The notes beneath the pieces were generated by a model, which was not told where the DNA came from, searched no databases, and saw only the letters and a program-made list of their open reading frames with translations. 16,958 nt of DNA, taken from Planctomycetaceae bacterium UBA2972 (GTDB lineage: Bacteria; Planctomycetota; Planctomycetia; Pirellulales; Pirellulaceae). Below are positions 8,480-15,217 of the stretch, in pieces (the stretch's first letter is position 1; every line of letters begins with the position of its first letter). The translations under genes were made by a program, and so were the position numbers. The DNA lies in assembly GCA_002348315.1 (NCBI GenBank), contig DEAW01000064.1, positions 1-16,958 on the forward strand, in the 5' to 3' direction.

Positions 8480-8666
8480 CTGGTAGCTGCCTCTCGAGGT
8501 AGCCCAATTTACGTAATGTGTACCAACTGGCGTGTTGATGGATCTTTTTCCCGATTCTTTGGCACAAAACTGCCAATTCGTTGACAGGATTTTGGGGATA
8601 TTGGAACATTAGGTATGTGCTTGGCTAATTGGAGACGATGGTAAGTACATCAGTGGTTTAATCCAT
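8480..8666. other. Non-coding stretch without recognisable gene
   Basis: This part of the 289-nt gap between the DUF1501 and anti-sigma-like genes shows no RNA gene, repeat or convincing ORF. A 60-codon minus-strand frame (8427-8609) runs through the terminator, has no Shine-Dalgarno and resembles nothing I recognise. Confidence 0.5.
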
Positions 8667-8696
8667 TTGGGGCAAAGTGCATTTAGCACTCATAAT
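8667..8696 (+). promoter_or_regulatory. Possible sigma70 promoter with palindromic spacer, close to the start codon
   Basis: TTGGGG at 8667-8672 and CATAAT at 8691-8696 are spaced by 18 nt and resemble -35 and -10 boxes. The spacer holds a perfect inverted repeat, AGTGC at 8676-8680 and GCACT at 8686-8690, separated by ATTTA, which could bind a regulator. The start codon at 8705 lies only 9 nt beyond the -10 box and there is no Shine-Dalgarno, so the transcript could be leaderless or nearly so. Confidence 0.4.
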
Positions 8697-8704
8697 ACAA
8701 GCGA

Positions 8705-10075
8705 ATGACAGATTCACTTCGTGACATAAATGAGCTGATGAGTGGTTATATTGATGGCCAGTTATCACCTGAAGAAAAAGCAGCAGCAGAGACTGCGTTG
8801 CAATCCGATGCAACAGCAGCGCGAGTGTTGGCTGAACTTCAGACATTGCGAAGTGGGATCAAGGCCTTGGGTACTGAGTCTGCAGGCATCCCATCCGTTG
8901 CAGATCAGGTCCTTGCCGGACTCGATAAAACTTCTGACGCAACTTCTGACGCAACTTCTGACGAAGTACCAGCGTCACCCGTCCCCACAGTAACTCCCAA
9001 ATTACCTGCGACGCGAACCAGGAAACTCGTATTCTATTTCTCCGTTGCCGCTGTTCTTCTTGCTGCGGCTGGTATCTGGCAAGTCCTTCAGCCAGTTCAG
9101 GATCAGCAAGGCACTCCGATTGTTGACGTCATCGAAGATAACAACTCGATCGACTACCAGGACAACAATATTGGTCCGTCGGATGTGCCGGAAAGCAACA
9201 CGGATCAATCTCAGTTAGTGGATAATGGCGATGGGAATAATCCTCAATCGCCTGGTGACGACGTGGATAGTAATACTCCGAATACCCCGGAAGTTCCACA
9301 GCCGGAAGAACTAGTCAATGTACCGAAGGTTCCGGAGAAGGGGAGTTTAGTAGGTACTCAGCCTGACCTAAGTCTCTTAACCAATGGCAAATTTCTATTT
9401 GTGATTGAAGTGGGAGTAACGCCCGAGGGTGTCAAAGCCGATGCGATTCGTGAAGTACTCATGAAAAATGGGATCGTCTACGATGGTGGCTTGGAAGTGA
9501 TGCCTGATCTGGAACAGCAGCTTTTGAAATCGCGTTATCTTGATGGAGTCGTGCAGAAAGATGAGCAACCGGTTGGAGGAACTGTTGACCTGATTTATAT
9601 GGTGGCATCCGGATTACAAATCGATCAGACCCGCCTCGATATTCATGCTCGACACGAACACATCGCTCGCTATCGTTTCAACATGGCCTTGTTACCCAAG
9701 GACGTCAACGTCTTTGAAAACCTGCATCGTACCGTGAAGAGCCAGTGGGTCTCGGAGGAGCAACAGCCGAATATCGATGATAAAGCAGCGTATCAGCAGC
9801 AATTAAAGGATTGGCAGGGGAAGGCCAGTCGCTTGATGACGACGTTGTACTTTCTGGCTGGCAAAGGAGCTGCGGTTAGTAAAGTGGGAATTGAGATTCC
9901 ACCGACTCCCAAAGTTCCCAAAGGTGCGAATCGAGGCGATTTGAAAAAGCCCAGCCCGACCGAGAAGCCTATTCTTGGAGCAGATCTGATTTGTGAAGTC
10001 TTGTTGGTGGTGAGAAATATGACTCAGGCTGAAGTTGAACAACTGCCTGACCCGCAGCGAAAAGCAATACCGTAG
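8705..10075 (+). CDS. Single-pass membrane protein with anti-sigma-like N-terminus and large periplasmic domain
   Basis: 456 residues. The first 60 (INELMSGYIDGQLSPEEKAA followed by a helical stretch) resemble the cytoplasmic anti-sigma domain of RseA/zf-HC2-type proteins, but no zinc-binding His/Cys set is visible. Residues 76-105 are linker-like and include a TSDA-TSDA-TSDE repeat. One transmembrane helix spans about 108-128 (LVFYFSVAAVLLAAAGIWQVL). Next comes an Asp/Asn/Pro-rich spacer (about 140-215) and a folded outer domain of about 200 residues that I do not recognise. By analogy it could sense envelope state and restrain a sigma factor, but no sigma factor gene is adjacent, so this is inference from the N-terminus alone. 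ATG 8705 is the first in-frame start. Transcription ends at the hairpin at 10124-10152. Confidence 0.75.
   Translation: MTDSLRDINELMSGYIDGQLSPEEKAAAETALQSDATAARVLAELQTLRSGIKALGTESAGIPSVADQVLAGLDKTSDATSDATSDEVPASPVPTVTPKLPATRTRKLVFYFSVAAVLLAAAGIWQVLQPVQDQQGTPIVDVIEDNNSIDYQDNNIGPSDVPESNTDQSQLVDNGDGNNPQSPGDDVDSNTPNTPEVPQPEELVNVPKVPEKGSLVGTQPDLSLLTNGKFLFVIEVGVTPEGVKADAIREVLMKNGIVYDGGLEVMPDLEQQLLKSRYLDGVVQKDEQPVGGTVDLIYMVASGLQIDQTRLDIHARHEHIARYRFNMALLPKDVNVFENLHRTVKSQWVSEEQQPNIDDKAAYQQQLKDWQGKASRLMTTLYFLAGKGAAVSKVGIEIPPTPKVPKGANRGDLKKPSPTEKPILGADLICEVLLVVRNMTQAEVEQLPDPQRKAIP
8930..8965 (+). repeat. Three tandem 12-bp repeats within the anti-sigma-like gene
   Basis: The unit ACTTCTGACGCA occurs at 8930-8941 and 8942-8953, and ACTTCTGACGAA at 8954-8965. 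The copies are identical except for one base in the last, keep the reading frame, and encode TSDA, TSDA and TSDE in the linker before the membrane helix. Near-identity suggests recent slippage duplication. Confidence 0.95.
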
Positions 10076-10123
10076 TCACACCATCATTGGACCGGGTTGC
10101 ATCCTCCGAAGATCAGAACACAA

Positions 10124-10152
10124 AAAAGCCCTGTCAGTTGGACAGGGCTTTT
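10124..10152. terminator. Bidirectional intrinsic terminator between convergent genes
   Basis: AAAAGCCCTGTC at 10124-10135 pairs perfectly with GACAGGGCTTTT at 10141-10152 around a 5-nt loop. An A-run on the left and a T-run on the right supply U-tracts in both directions. It serves the anti-sigma-like gene (plus) and the small lipoprotein gene (minus). Confidence 0.9.
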
Positions 10153-10185
10153 AGCATTTTGATCAAGAACGACCGTCGCGTGGAG

Positions 10186-10584
10186 CTACTGAGTGGGTTG
10201 CGTAGGTAAGGAACTTACGCGAGGTTGAGCCACAGTATCCGCGCGTCGATAGGAAATCCTCCACTCGGTTTTGTCCGTGGTCGTTGTATGGGTAGTTTCG
10301 CCACCGAGGAAGACATTGGTATTACCGATTTCGTGAGCATGAACATCGGTGTGGTTTTGTGTTTCGGTGCCAATGACAACTTCTTCTTCTTTTTCAATGA
10401 CATAGCCTTGCGGGAAGTGGGACTGCATCAGTTCCATGGCTTTTTCACGATGATCCACTGGCCAGGTAGCGGTGCTGGGTATGGCGATCACTCCACGTTC
10501 CTGATCTCGGGAAACATAACGAGCGGAGGAACAGCCCGTAGCGAAAAGACAGCTGAGGATTAGTAACGCAATGAAGCGATGCAT
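10186..10584 (-). CDS. Small lipoprotein of unknown function
   Basis: 132 residues. A short hydrophobic signal (FIALLILSCL) ends in F-A-T-G-C18, a lipobox with Ala rather than Leu at -3, so C18 is the probable lipidated cysteine. The mature part has a VIAIPSTATWPVDHREKAM segment, an alternating polar stretch with H78, H82 and H84, a Thr-rich run, and an EWRISYRR strand near the end. I do not recognise the family. The length and the small mixed alpha/beta pattern suggest an envelope-associated protein. The start ATG 10584 is supported by AGGAG about 9 nt upstream. It converges with the anti-sigma-like gene and is divergent from the beta-propeller gene. Confidence 0.8.
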   Translation of the reverse strand: MHRFIALLILSCLFATGCSSARYVSRDQERGVIAIPSTATWPVDHREKAMELMQSHFPQGYVIEKEEEVVIGTETQNHTDVHAHEIGNTNVFLGGETTHTTTTDKTEWRISYRRADTVAQPRVSSLPTQPTQ

Positions 10585-10737
10585 TCTGAGTTGCTCCTGA
10601 CAGTTTGTTTTGTTTAAGGAGCGATAAAGTAATGAATTACGTGGTACTACTCAATAGCGATGTACCGATGCAGTGTCCTTTCATTTACAATTAAATCAAT
10701 GAAATTGACTAGGGCTTCAAGACAAACTGGATTGCAA

Positions 10738-11976
10738 ATGCGTGCTTCACTTTTATTGCTAATGATATTGTTAGTAGCTTCCACTGATGCAGCTGAAAAC
10801 TGGACTCATTTTCGTGGTGACCAGGCTGGCCGGGCGGATTCTGCGAAGCTGCCGACGGATTTAGGTGAAGGCAAAAACATCAAGTGGAAGGTACCCGTAC
10901 GAGGTAAGGGTTGGGCTTCACCCGTTGTTTTTGGAAATCAATTGTGGACGATTACTGCTACAGTTGATGGCTCTAAAATGTGGGCGCTTTGTTATGACAA
11001 GCAAAGTGGAGAGACAATCCATGACATCTTAGTTTTTGAAAATGAAGAAGTTCGATTTTGCCATCCCACCAACAGCTATGCGTCCTGTACTCCTGCCATT
11101 GAAGAAGGTACTGTTTATGTTCACTTTGGGAGCTATGGCACGGCAGCGATTGACACAAAAACGGGTAAGAAGAAATGGGAGCGTCGTGATTTAGAATGTG
11201 ATCATTGGCGAGGGCCGGCTTCATCGCCAGTGATTGACGGCGATCGGTTAATCGTGTCTTACGACGGATTTGATGTACAGTATGTCGTCGCCTTTGATAA
11301 AAACTCGGGTGAGACCCTATGGAAAAAGGATCGTGGCATTGATTACGGTACGGACAATGGCGATCGAAAGAAAGCTTATAGCACGGCAACAGTGATTGAA
11401 TATAAAGGTCGTCGTCAGGCGATTATTCCGAGTGCGATGGAGACCATTTCCTACAACCCGGAAAATGGTGATGTGTTATGGCGAGTTCGACACGGTGGTA
11501 TGAATGCCGCATGTCGGCCTTTATTCCATGAAGGCCTAGTTTATATTACCGGCGGGGACGGTGCACGTGCCATGGTTGCCGTAACGCCCGAAGGATCAGG
11601 AGACATCACAAACTCAGCCATTAAATGGGAATTCAGTAAATCCGTGCCACGACGTGCTTCTCAACTACTGGTCGATGGTCATCTTTACATGATGAACGAT
11701 CAGGGAGTTGCTTCTTGTGTTAAGGCAGATACGGGCGAAGTGGTCTGGCAACAACGCGCTGGGACAGGTGAATTCCGTTCGTCTCCGGTTTATGCCAATG
11801 GTTTGATTTATTGTTTTAGTGTCGAAGGTTCCGGAGTGATCCTCAAAGCCGCTACTTCCTTTGAAAAGGTGGCAAGTTTTGAGTTTGACTCAGGTTTTCA
11901 GGCGTCCCCGGCGATTTCAGGTAACAAACTGTATCTCAGAAGCATTACAGATTTGTACTGTATCGAAGCAAAATAA
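10738..11976 (+). CDS. Secreted PQQ-like beta-propeller repeat protein
   Basis: 412 residues from the chosen start. The N-terminus is a typical signal peptide (RASLLLLMILLVASTDA) followed by ENWTHFRGDQAGRA, the usual opening of planctomycete PQQ-like propeller proteins. Several beta-propeller blades are visible through repeats of the type T-G-E/K-x-x-W: TGKKKWERRD, SGETLWKKD, NGDVLWRVRHGG and TGEVVWQQRAGTGEF, with strands of the SSPVIDGDRLIV type. No quinoprotein catalytic residues or haem motif can be identified, so it may be a non-catalytic scaffold or binding protein. An in-frame ATG at 10699 and one at 10660 would lengthen the N-terminus; 10738 gives the best signal peptide and has GGA 6 nt upstream. 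It is followed after 36 nt by the FKBP lipoprotein gene, probably co-transcribed. Confidence 0.87.
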   Translation: MRASLLLLMILLVASTDAAENWTHFRGDQAGRADSAKLPTDLGEGKNIKWKVPVRGKGWASPVVFGNQLWTITATVDGSKMWALCYDKQSGETIHDILVFENEEVRFCHPTNSYASCTPAIEEGTVYVHFGSYGTAAIDTKTGKKKWERRDLECDHWRGPASSPVIDGDRLIVSYDGFDVQYVVAFDKNSGETLWKKDRGIDYGTDNGDRKKAYSTATVIEYKGRRQAIIPSAMETISYNPENGDVLWRVRHGGMNAACRPLFHEGLVYITGGDGARAMVAVTPEGSGDITNSAIKWEFSKSVPRRASQLLVDGHLYMMNDQGVASCVKADTGEVVWQQRAGTGEFRSSPVYANGLIYCFSVEGSGVILKAATSFEKVASFEFDSGFQASPAISGNKLYLRSITDLYCIEAK

Positions 11977-12012
11977 TGTCCTGTCTAAGGACGCTGAGCG
12001 AGGAATGCTCTT

Positions 12013-12468
12013 ATGAACAAGATCACGTTACACAGTGTTCTACTGTTATGTGTTTTCGTGACCGGATGTAGTCGGGAGTATTCCTGGGATCCCCATCGGA
12101 TTGACGAAGGAGCACTACAGCGACCGTTCGAATCACTTGTTACCGGGACAAAGTTCCGGGTCCTGAGAGATTCGGGAAACCGTAAGCCAGGGCCGGAAGA
12201 AGGATACTGGGTCCATTACAAAGGCTGGGTTCTGGATGCCAATGACAAACCTCAGATATTCGACCAATCCTATAGTCTGGGTGTTGCGAGTTACTTTACT
12301 GCGGGTGGAGCGATCTCTGGATTTTATGATGCCATGCTGAATTGCCCCGAAGGCGGCATGATTGAAATGGAGATACCACCGGAAGAGGGTTACGGTGATA
12401 CCGAGTCTGAACTTATTCCCGCTAACTCGACGTTGTTCTTTCAGGTCGAATTAGTACGTATTGAGTAA
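12013..12468 (+). CDS. FKBP-type peptidyl-prolyl isomerase lipoprotein
   Basis: 151 residues. The signal sequence ends in the lipobox V-T-G-C19, so the protein should be lipid-anchored outside the inner membrane. The FKBP domain covers about residues 50-151: YWVHYKGWVLDAN, IFDQSY, AISGFYDAM, GGMIEMEIPPEEGYGD and STLFFQVELVRIE match the successive strands and the helix of the fold. The Tyr, Phe-Asp and Tyr-Gly positions of the active site are retained. The tryptophan at the floor of the FKBP12 pocket appears replaced by Phe in ISGFYDAM. It probably catalyses prolyl isomerisation or acts as a chaperone for exported proteins. ATG 12013 has AGGA about 10 nt upstream. It lies 36 nt after the propeller gene. 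Confidence 0.9.
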   Translation: MNKITLHSVLLLCVFVTGCSREYSWDPHRIDEGALQRPFESLVTGTKFRVLRDSGNRKPGPEEGYWVHYKGWVLDANDKPQIFDQSYSLGVASYFTAGGAISGFYDAMLNCPEGGMIEMEIPPEEGYGDTESELIPANSTLFFQVELVRIE

Positions 12469-12506
12469 TCTCTGTTACAGAGGGACTCCCGGGCGAATCA
12501 CAAAAG

Positions 12507-12543
12507 TAGAGCCGCTATCATGACCTACATGATAGCGGCGCTA
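12507..12543. terminator. Long hairpin between convergent genes, probable terminator
   Basis: GCCGCTATCATG at 12511-12522 pairs perfectly with CATGATAGCGGC at 12528-12539 around ACCTA. TAG at 12507-12509 and CTA at 12541-12543 extend the stem across one mismatch. The T-tract is poor on the plus strand (CTATTGTTAT) and better on the minus strand (CTTTTG). It sits between the FKBP and PDZ genes. Confidence 0.65.
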
Positions 12544-12569
12544 TTGTTATGTACGGAGTGAACCGCGTT

Positions 12570-13535
12570 CTAGTCTTTATCTTTCTGTTCAAGATTAAGA
12601 ATGCGTTGTTCAAGTTTTTCGATAGCCTTAAATAGTCTGCCGAATTCACCGTCAATTTCCATTAATTCGCCTTCTTGAGGTATAAACCTGAAATCCCGGA
12701 GCCGATCTAGTCCGTGAAGTTCCTCCAGATCATTAAGTTCTTCGGGAAGTTGAAGTTCGTCGATTTGCTCGTATTGTTGCTCAGGGCGTTTGACGGGTTT
12801 TACTTTGACTTCGATCATCTTGCCTTGTCGCACGAGTTTGATTGTCATTTCGCCTTCCTGACTACCGGCCCTGTCGACAACCTCGACCAGTCGTCTCAAT
12901 TCCGAAAGCACGGCATCTCCGGCTGAAATCAAAACATCATGTTTTTGAATATCTGCTTTGGCTGCCGGAGAATCAGGGGCGACACCAAGAACTACGATGC
13001 CGGGATGTTTAAGTCCAAGCTGAGCCTGTAAAGTTTCCGAAGTTGGGCCCATTGCGACTCCGATCATGAATTCACTAACTGGAAGTGCATGGAATTCGAA
13101 TTCCTGTGGAATCTGACCACGGAATCGCTTCAGTAGTGAGCGAGGATCACCTACTGGTGGAAGCTCAGGTTCGATGGTTTCATCCTCCAGATCGTATTCC
13201 TTTACTTCTCCTTCAGGGCCGACGAAGATTGCTTTCCCCTGGATTTGTACATCGACATCGATGTCATCTCCGTCTACTTCGATATGTGCATCTTCACCCT
13301 GTTTGAATTTGGTCAGATCGATCACTTGTGTTTTGCCGTCAGGTAATTTGATGGTGATTTTGTCACCTTCGATCTTTACCGCATCGGCATCGACGTCGCC
13401 AACAACTTTGACTTCAACTTTTCGCTCGACGGTTTTTTTGGAGGATTCTCCTTCGTCAGATTGGACGAAGGCAAATGTGCTAAACAACAAACCACATACA
13501 GTTAAAGCAGCAGGTATTACGATGTGTTTTTTCAT
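12570..13535 (-). CDS. Exported PDZ-domain protein with acidic beta-rich N-terminal region
   Basis: 321 residues. A signal peptide (KKHIVIPAALTVCGLLFSTF) is followed by an unusual region of short charged strands (about 35-125; motifs such as DVDADAVKIEGDKITIKLP and DGDDIDVDVQIQG). A PDZ domain then covers about 156-250: FMIGVAMGP forms the carboxylate-binding-loop region, and SPAAKADIQKHDVLISAGD is the typical PDZ helix and following strand. The C-terminus (about 300-321) is a short coiled coil (LFKAIEKLEQRILNLEQ) that could oligomerise the protein. No protease domain is present, so it is more likely an adaptor or envelope scaffold than a HtrA/CtpA enzyme. ATG 13535 follows a weak GAGAAA site. 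It is divergent from the sulfatase gene, with 123 nt between starts. Confidence 0.85.
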   Translation of the reverse strand: MKKHIVIPAALTVCGLLFSTFAFVQSDEGESSKKTVERKVEVKVVGDVDADAVKIEGDKITIKLPDGKTQVIDLTKFKQGEDAHIEVDGDDIDVDVQIQGKAIFVGPEGEVKEYDLEDETIEPELPPVGDPRSLLKRFRGQIPQEFEFHALPVSEFMIGVAMGPTSETLQAQLGLKHPGIVVLGVAPDSPAAKADIQKHDVLISAGDAVLSELRRLVEVVDRAGSQEGEMTIKLVRQGKMIEVKVKPVKRPEQQYEQIDELQLPEELNDLEELHGLDRLRDFRFIPQEGELMEIDGEFGRLFKAIEKLEQRILNLEQKDKD

Positions 13536-13628
13536 TTTCTCGATTCGCTAACGACAATCAAACAACTGGTTCTTCATATATTAATACTGGATACGCCGAG
13601 TGCAACCCAGGGGTTCGGCTCGAAGCGA

Positions 13629-13634
13629 TATAAT
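13629..13634 (+). promoter_or_regulatory. Possible -10 box for the sulfatase gene
   Basis: A perfect TATAAT lies 24 nt before the sulfatase start codon, with a GGTGA Shine-Dalgarno-like site between. No convincing -35 box is found at 16-18 nt upstream, so the call is weak. Confidence 0.3.
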
Positions 13635-13658
13635 ACTACAAAAAATGGTGAACGTGAT

Positions 13659-15077
13659 ATGCGTGTTTGGTACCTGACAATAACAAGCCTGATACTTTTG
13701 ATTGGTGTAATCGCTCAGGCTGAGCGTCCGAATATTTTATTTGTGCTGACCGACGATCAGGCACCATGGGCGGTCGGAGCGTCTGGTAATTCGTTGGCAA
13801 AAACGCCTCACATGGATCGTCTGGCACGCGAAGGCGTCTACCTTCCGAATGCCTACACGGTGACGCCTGTATGTAGTCCGTCCCGAGCGGCTTTGATGAC
13901 GAGTCGTTATGGATCTGAGTTGGGCATTACCGATTGGATTCATCCTCGAAACGAACCTAATTTAGGATTAGATCCCGCATTGCCAGTCTGGCCTCGAATT
14001 CTTCAACAGGCCGGTTACAAGACCGGATTAGTTGGAAAATGGCATCTGGGTCTGCTGGATTCGCAGCATCCCACAAAGTTTGGGTTTGATTACTTTATGG
14101 GACACCGGGCAGGTGGATGGCAAACTGCGAATCCGGTGTTAGAAAAAGATGGAGTGAACCAGAAGTTTGAAGGTCTCAACGCGGATATTCTGGCAGACGA
14201 GGCGATTGAGTTTCTAAAGCGGAATCAACAGGAGACATTCCTGCTGTGCTGGCACACTCGTGCTCCACACACGCGTTGGCTCCCCGTCGCTGATGAAGAT
14301 ATAGCACCTTATGAGAATCTGGAAATCCCGATACCCAATCCGGACTATCCAAACCTGGACATTCCACGCGTCAAACGGATGACGAAGGAATATTTTGGCA
14401 GTGTTCGTAGCGTCGACAGAAACCTCGGACGCGTACTGAAGACGTTGGATGAATTGAAACTAAGTGACAACACGATTGTGATCTTTAGCTCGGATCATGG
14501 ATACAACATGGGGCACAACGGCATTTGGCATAAAGGAAACGGGCACTGGGTTTTAACGTCACCTCCGCCGGCAACAAAGACGATTCCACGCGGTCAGCGT
14601 CCTAATATGTACGACAACTCGATCAAAGTACCAACGATTATTCGCTGGCCCGGGAAAATTGCTGCCGGGACGACCAACGAAGCAACCTATTCCAATTTGG
14701 ATTGGTTTCCCACGATCCTGGCGATGGCGGGTTTGAAAGTAAATGCTGAAACGGTGATTCGCGGTACGAATATGCTGCCCGGATTACAGGGCAAACAACA
14801 GCCGGAGAATCCGTTTTACTATGCAGAGTACTCCACCAGGCACCAATCTCAAACACATATGCGGATGGTGTCCAACGGAGCCTGGAAGCTTATCCGGGAT
14901 TTCAAGAACCAAGGGCGGGATGAACTCTATGATCTCAGAATGGATCCTGCCGAATCGACGAATCTAATTGATTCCCAATCGGAGGAAATCGTGAAAGTCC
15001 GTCAGCAACTTCATCAGCAGTTGATTCAAAAGATGAACTCGATCGGTGATAAAGTCTATTCCGACAAGGGTGAATAA
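13659..15077 (+). CDS. Secreted sulfatase (formylglycine-dependent, type I)
   Basis: 472 residues. A signal peptide (RVWYLTITSLILLIGVIAQ, cleavage near AQA) leads into RPNILFVLTDDQAP, where D32-D33 are metal ligands. The catalytic motif is C72-S-P-S-R (TPVCSPSRAALMTSRYG), so C72 should be converted to formylglycine by a formylglycine-generating enzyme. Further features are GKWHLG, HTRAPHT, the metal-binding SSDHGYNMGHNG and HKGNG, and the C-terminal ELYDLRMDPAESTNL subdomain. It is expected to hydrolyse sulfate esters, probably on sulfated polysaccharides such as those of algae; the exact substrate is unknown. ATG 13659 is chosen because it starts the signal peptide; the open frame extends 45 codons upstream to 13524 and would overlap the divergent PDZ gene. 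No polysaccharide lyase or hydrolase gene is adjacent. Confidence 0.95.
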   Translation: MRVWYLTITSLILLIGVIAQAERPNILFVLTDDQAPWAVGASGNSLAKTPHMDRLAREGVYLPNAYTVTPVCSPSRAALMTSRYGSELGITDWIHPRNEPNLGLDPALPVWPRILQQAGYKTGLVGKWHLGLLDSQHPTKFGFDYFMGHRAGGWQTANPVLEKDGVNQKFEGLNADILADEAIEFLKRNQQETFLLCWHTRAPHTRWLPVADEDIAPYENLEIPIPNPDYPNLDIPRVKRMTKEYFGSVRSVDRNLGRVLKTLDELKLSDNTIVIFSSDHGYNMGHNGIWHKGNGHWVLTSPPPATKTIPRGQRPNMYDNSIKVPTIIRWPGKIAAGTTNEATYSNLDWFPTILAMAGLKVNAETVIRGTNMLPGLQGKQQPENPFYYAEYSTRHQSQTHMRMVSNGAWKLIRDFKNQGRDELYDLRMDPAESTNLIDSQSEEIVKVRQQLHQQLIQKMNSIGDKVYSDKGE

Positions 15078-15217
15078 TTATCAGGCAAGTCACGTTGTTT
15101 GAATCATCGTCTGAAGGTAGGATTTATTCTTTAATTCCCACCGGCAAATGCCGTATTGCCTTTGAGATTACGGATGATTTCAAAGGTCCTGCCTCCCCAC
15201 AATTCAGGACTCAGTGA

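Noticed and set aside
8427..8609. 60-codon minus-strand frame in the intergenic gap
   Set aside because: It overlaps the intrinsic terminator, has no Shine-Dalgarno, and shows no recognisable motif.
8930..8965. Tandem 12-bp repeats considered as a CRISPR or regulatory array
   Set aside because: The copies are contiguous with no spacers and remain in frame within a coding region.
13524..13658. N-terminal extension of the sulfatase
   Set aside because: It overlaps the start of the divergent PDZ gene and hides the signal peptide that begins at ATG 13659.
15159..15186. Inverted repeat CCTTTGA/TCAAAGG after the sulfatase gene, considered as a terminator
   Set aside because: The stem is only 7 bp, the loop is 14 nt, and no T-run follows.
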